NCBI GenBank assembly: GCA_965209105.1
Contig: CBDBQB010000033.1
Coordinates: forward strand, 186,001 to 250,000
Direction of reading: 5' to 3'
Length of the DNA stretch: 64,000 nt
DNA from: JAAELZ01 sp965209105
Lineage (GTDB): Bacteria > Pseudomonadota > Gammaproteobacteria > Arenicellales > Poriferihabitantaceae
Position numbers and translations under genes: made by a program
In this document: positions 62,832 through 64,000 of the stretch, in pieces
Position numbering within the stretch: the stretch's first letter is position 1
Layout of the letters: every line of letters starts with the position of its first letter
Notes under the pieces: generated by a model
What the model was told of the DNA's origin: nothing
Databases searched by the model: none
Seen by the model: only the letters and a program-made list of their open reading frames with translations

Positions 62832-63686
62832 TTAAGACTTATTGTTGACTTGTGCGATGGTGATTCGATTGATGCCCGCAAGATCTTTTATCGAACTGAT
62901 TTGCTCAAATCCTGACGCACGGTATCGCGATTGAACGGCGTCAGATTGGTCATGGCCGTGCTCTAGCATCATCCAAGCGCCAGCGGTTAGCTGCGCATTC
63001 GCATTTATAATAATATGGTCTAGGTCAGCCAGCCCCTTTGATTGCGCGACCAATGCTTCGCGCGGCTCGAACACCAGGTCGCCCTGACGTAGATGATCGT
63101 CATTGGGTGCAATATAGGGCGGATTGGAAATGATCAGATCAAATTGTTGCGCTTTAATCCCCTTATACCAATCGCTCTGGATGAACTGGATATTATTAAC
63201 CTTATGCTGTTGTGCGTTGCTCAGCGCTATCTTCAGCGCCGCAGGGCAATTATCGCTTGCAATAATCTCTAGCTGTGGGGCGTGATGCCCCAGTGCAATC
63301 GCTATCGCCCCGCTGCCCGTTCCAAGTTCAAGAACGCGGTGAATTGGATACTTCGAGGTATAGTCTAAGGCGGTATCAACCAGTAATTCTGTTTCGGGGC
63401 GTGGGATCAAGACCTGCGAATTAACTCGGAACGCTAGCGAGTAAAACTCTTTGCATCCAGTGAGATGAGCGATTGGCGTGCCCTTTGCTCGCAGATCAAT
63501 CAAGGCTTGTGCCTTTGAAACCAATGCCGCGTTGATCGGCGCATTGGCATCAAGGATTAAGCGAACATCGTCGTAGCCGGAGGCGTGTTTGAACAACACC
63601 TCAGCATCCAATGAGGGGCTGTCGCTGGTCTTTGCTAAGCTATTAGACCAGTTCAGTAAGTGTGTCGAAAGGCGGGTCGTCGCCAT
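62832..63686 (-). CDS. prmC: Release-factor glutamine methyltransferase
   Basis: It methylates the Gln of the GGQ loop in RF1 and RF2. 284 residues with N-terminal helices (HLTGCKEFYSLAFRVNSQVLIPRPETELLVD), SAM motif VLELGTGSGAIAIALG and the substrate motif NPPYIAP. It follows prfA by 14 nt, the standard prfA-prmC pair. Confidence 0.97.
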   Translation of the reverse strand: MATTRLSTHLLNWSNSLAKTSDSPSLDAEVLFKHASGYDDVRLILDANAPINAALVSKAQALIDLRAKGTPIAHLTGCKEFYSLAFRVNSQVLIPRPETELLVDTALDYTSKYPIHRVLELGTGSGAIAIALGHHAPQLEIIASDNCPAALKIALSNAQQHKVNNIQFIQSDWYKGIKAQQFDLIISNPPYIAPNDDHLRQGDLVFEPREALVAQSKGLADLDHIIINANAQLTAGAWMMLEHGHDQSDAVQSRYRASGFEQISSIKDLAGINRITIAQVNNKS

Positions 63687-63700
63687 GGTAGCGGGGTATT

Positions 63701-64000
63701 TTAATCCGCTAGTTGCGCCAATTCATCGGCCTGGTGTTCGGCGATCAAAGGGTCGATAACTTGTTCCATCGCCCCCCCCATAATCTCGTCGAGCTTATAA
63801 AGCGTCAAATTGATGCGGTGTTCGGTAACTCGACTTTGCGGGTAGTTATAAGTTCGGATGCGGTCCGAGCGATCTCCTGTGCCCACCAAGGATTTACGCG
63901 TTTGTGCTTGTTCGCTTTGTTGTTTGTTCAATTCGGCTTCGTAGAGTCGAGATTTAAGCACCGACATTGCGCGAGCGCGATTTTTGTGTTGTGAACGGTC
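63701..64000 (-). CDS. prfA: Peptide chain release factor 1 (C-terminal end only)
   Basis: The last 99 residues of RF1, which reads UAA and UAG. Visible are DRSQHKNRARAMSVLKSRLYE, GDRSDRIRTYNYPQSRVTEHRI and LDEIMGGAMEQVIDPLI. The 5' part, including the GGQ motif, lies beyond the right edge. It is paired with prmC. Confidence 0.97.
   Translation of the reverse strand, partial: DRSQHKNRARAMSVLKSRLYEAELNKQQSEQAQTRKSLVGTGDRSDRIRTYNYPQSRVTEHRINLTLYKLDEIMGGAMEQVIDPLIAEHQADELAQLAD

Noticed and set aside
6951..64000. CRISPR array
   Set aside because: No series of regularly spaced direct repeats was seen anywhere in the window.

Overview
The window is about 64 kb of a bacterial chromosome, most likely from a gammaproteobacterium. 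Supporting signs are the LPS-core genes (WaaG and WaaP types), heterotetrameric sarcosine oxidase, a tRNA-Ile(CAT) next to a sigma-70 gene, and a wealth of methylated-amine catabolism of the kind common in marine aerobes. The genus cannot be fixed from the sequence alone.

Layout. 1-16 kb: housekeeping and envelope genes. These are the start of dnaA (TTG start, two DnaA boxes upstream), a DUF3530-like hydrolase, a metallo-beta-lactamase-fold lipoprotein, an LPS-core block (galE, a WaaG-WaaP fusion and a second kinase), aminopeptidase apeB, a 265-bp nested inverted-repeat element, a PiT phosphate transporter with its DUF47 partner, lemA with a DUF2207 membrane protein, a rhomboid protease, a PuuD-like membrane protein, a repeat lipoprotein and tRNA-Leu. 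16-47 kb: a catabolic block for glycine betaine, creatine and sarcosine. 47-60.7 kb: an AT-richer accessory region crowded with mobile DNA: an IS3 scrap, an intact IS66-family element, a small IS30-like MITE and an IS1111/IS110-type element. It also holds a CDP-alcohol lipid pair, a three-gene secreted-protein cluster, an isolated methyltransferase and a 5'-truncated rpoD copy beside a tRNA. 60.7-64 kb: housekeeping again, with an FMN glutamate-synthase-like protein, prmC and the end of prfA.

How the central block could work together (inference from family roles). An MttB-superfamily methyltransferase without an amber codon would move a methyl group from a quaternary amine, probably glycine betaine, to the corrinoid protein. 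A pterin-binding methyltransferase would pass it to tetrahydrofolate, and a ferredoxin-domain ASKHA protein would rescue oxidised corrinoid. A two-part methylene-THF reductase would oxidise methyl-THF. Dimethylglycine would be demethylated by the FAD/GcvT dehydrogenase, with electrons to EtfAB. Creatinase would give sarcosine plus urea. SoxBDAG would turn sarcosine into glycine, and serine made from glycine plus methylene-THF would be deaminated by SdaA. An ABC importer and a frameshifted GlxA/GbdR-type regulator lie in the same block.

The two most notable observations are these. (1) Three partners of the corrinoid protein carry Arg-rich terminal tails, while the corrinoid protein itself has a strongly acidic N-terminal tail, suggesting an electrostatic assembly. 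(2) The IS1111-type element has a structured 3' noncoding stretch. Short segments of it match both halves of the actual insertion target and both halves of the element junction, in the order expected of a bridge RNA.
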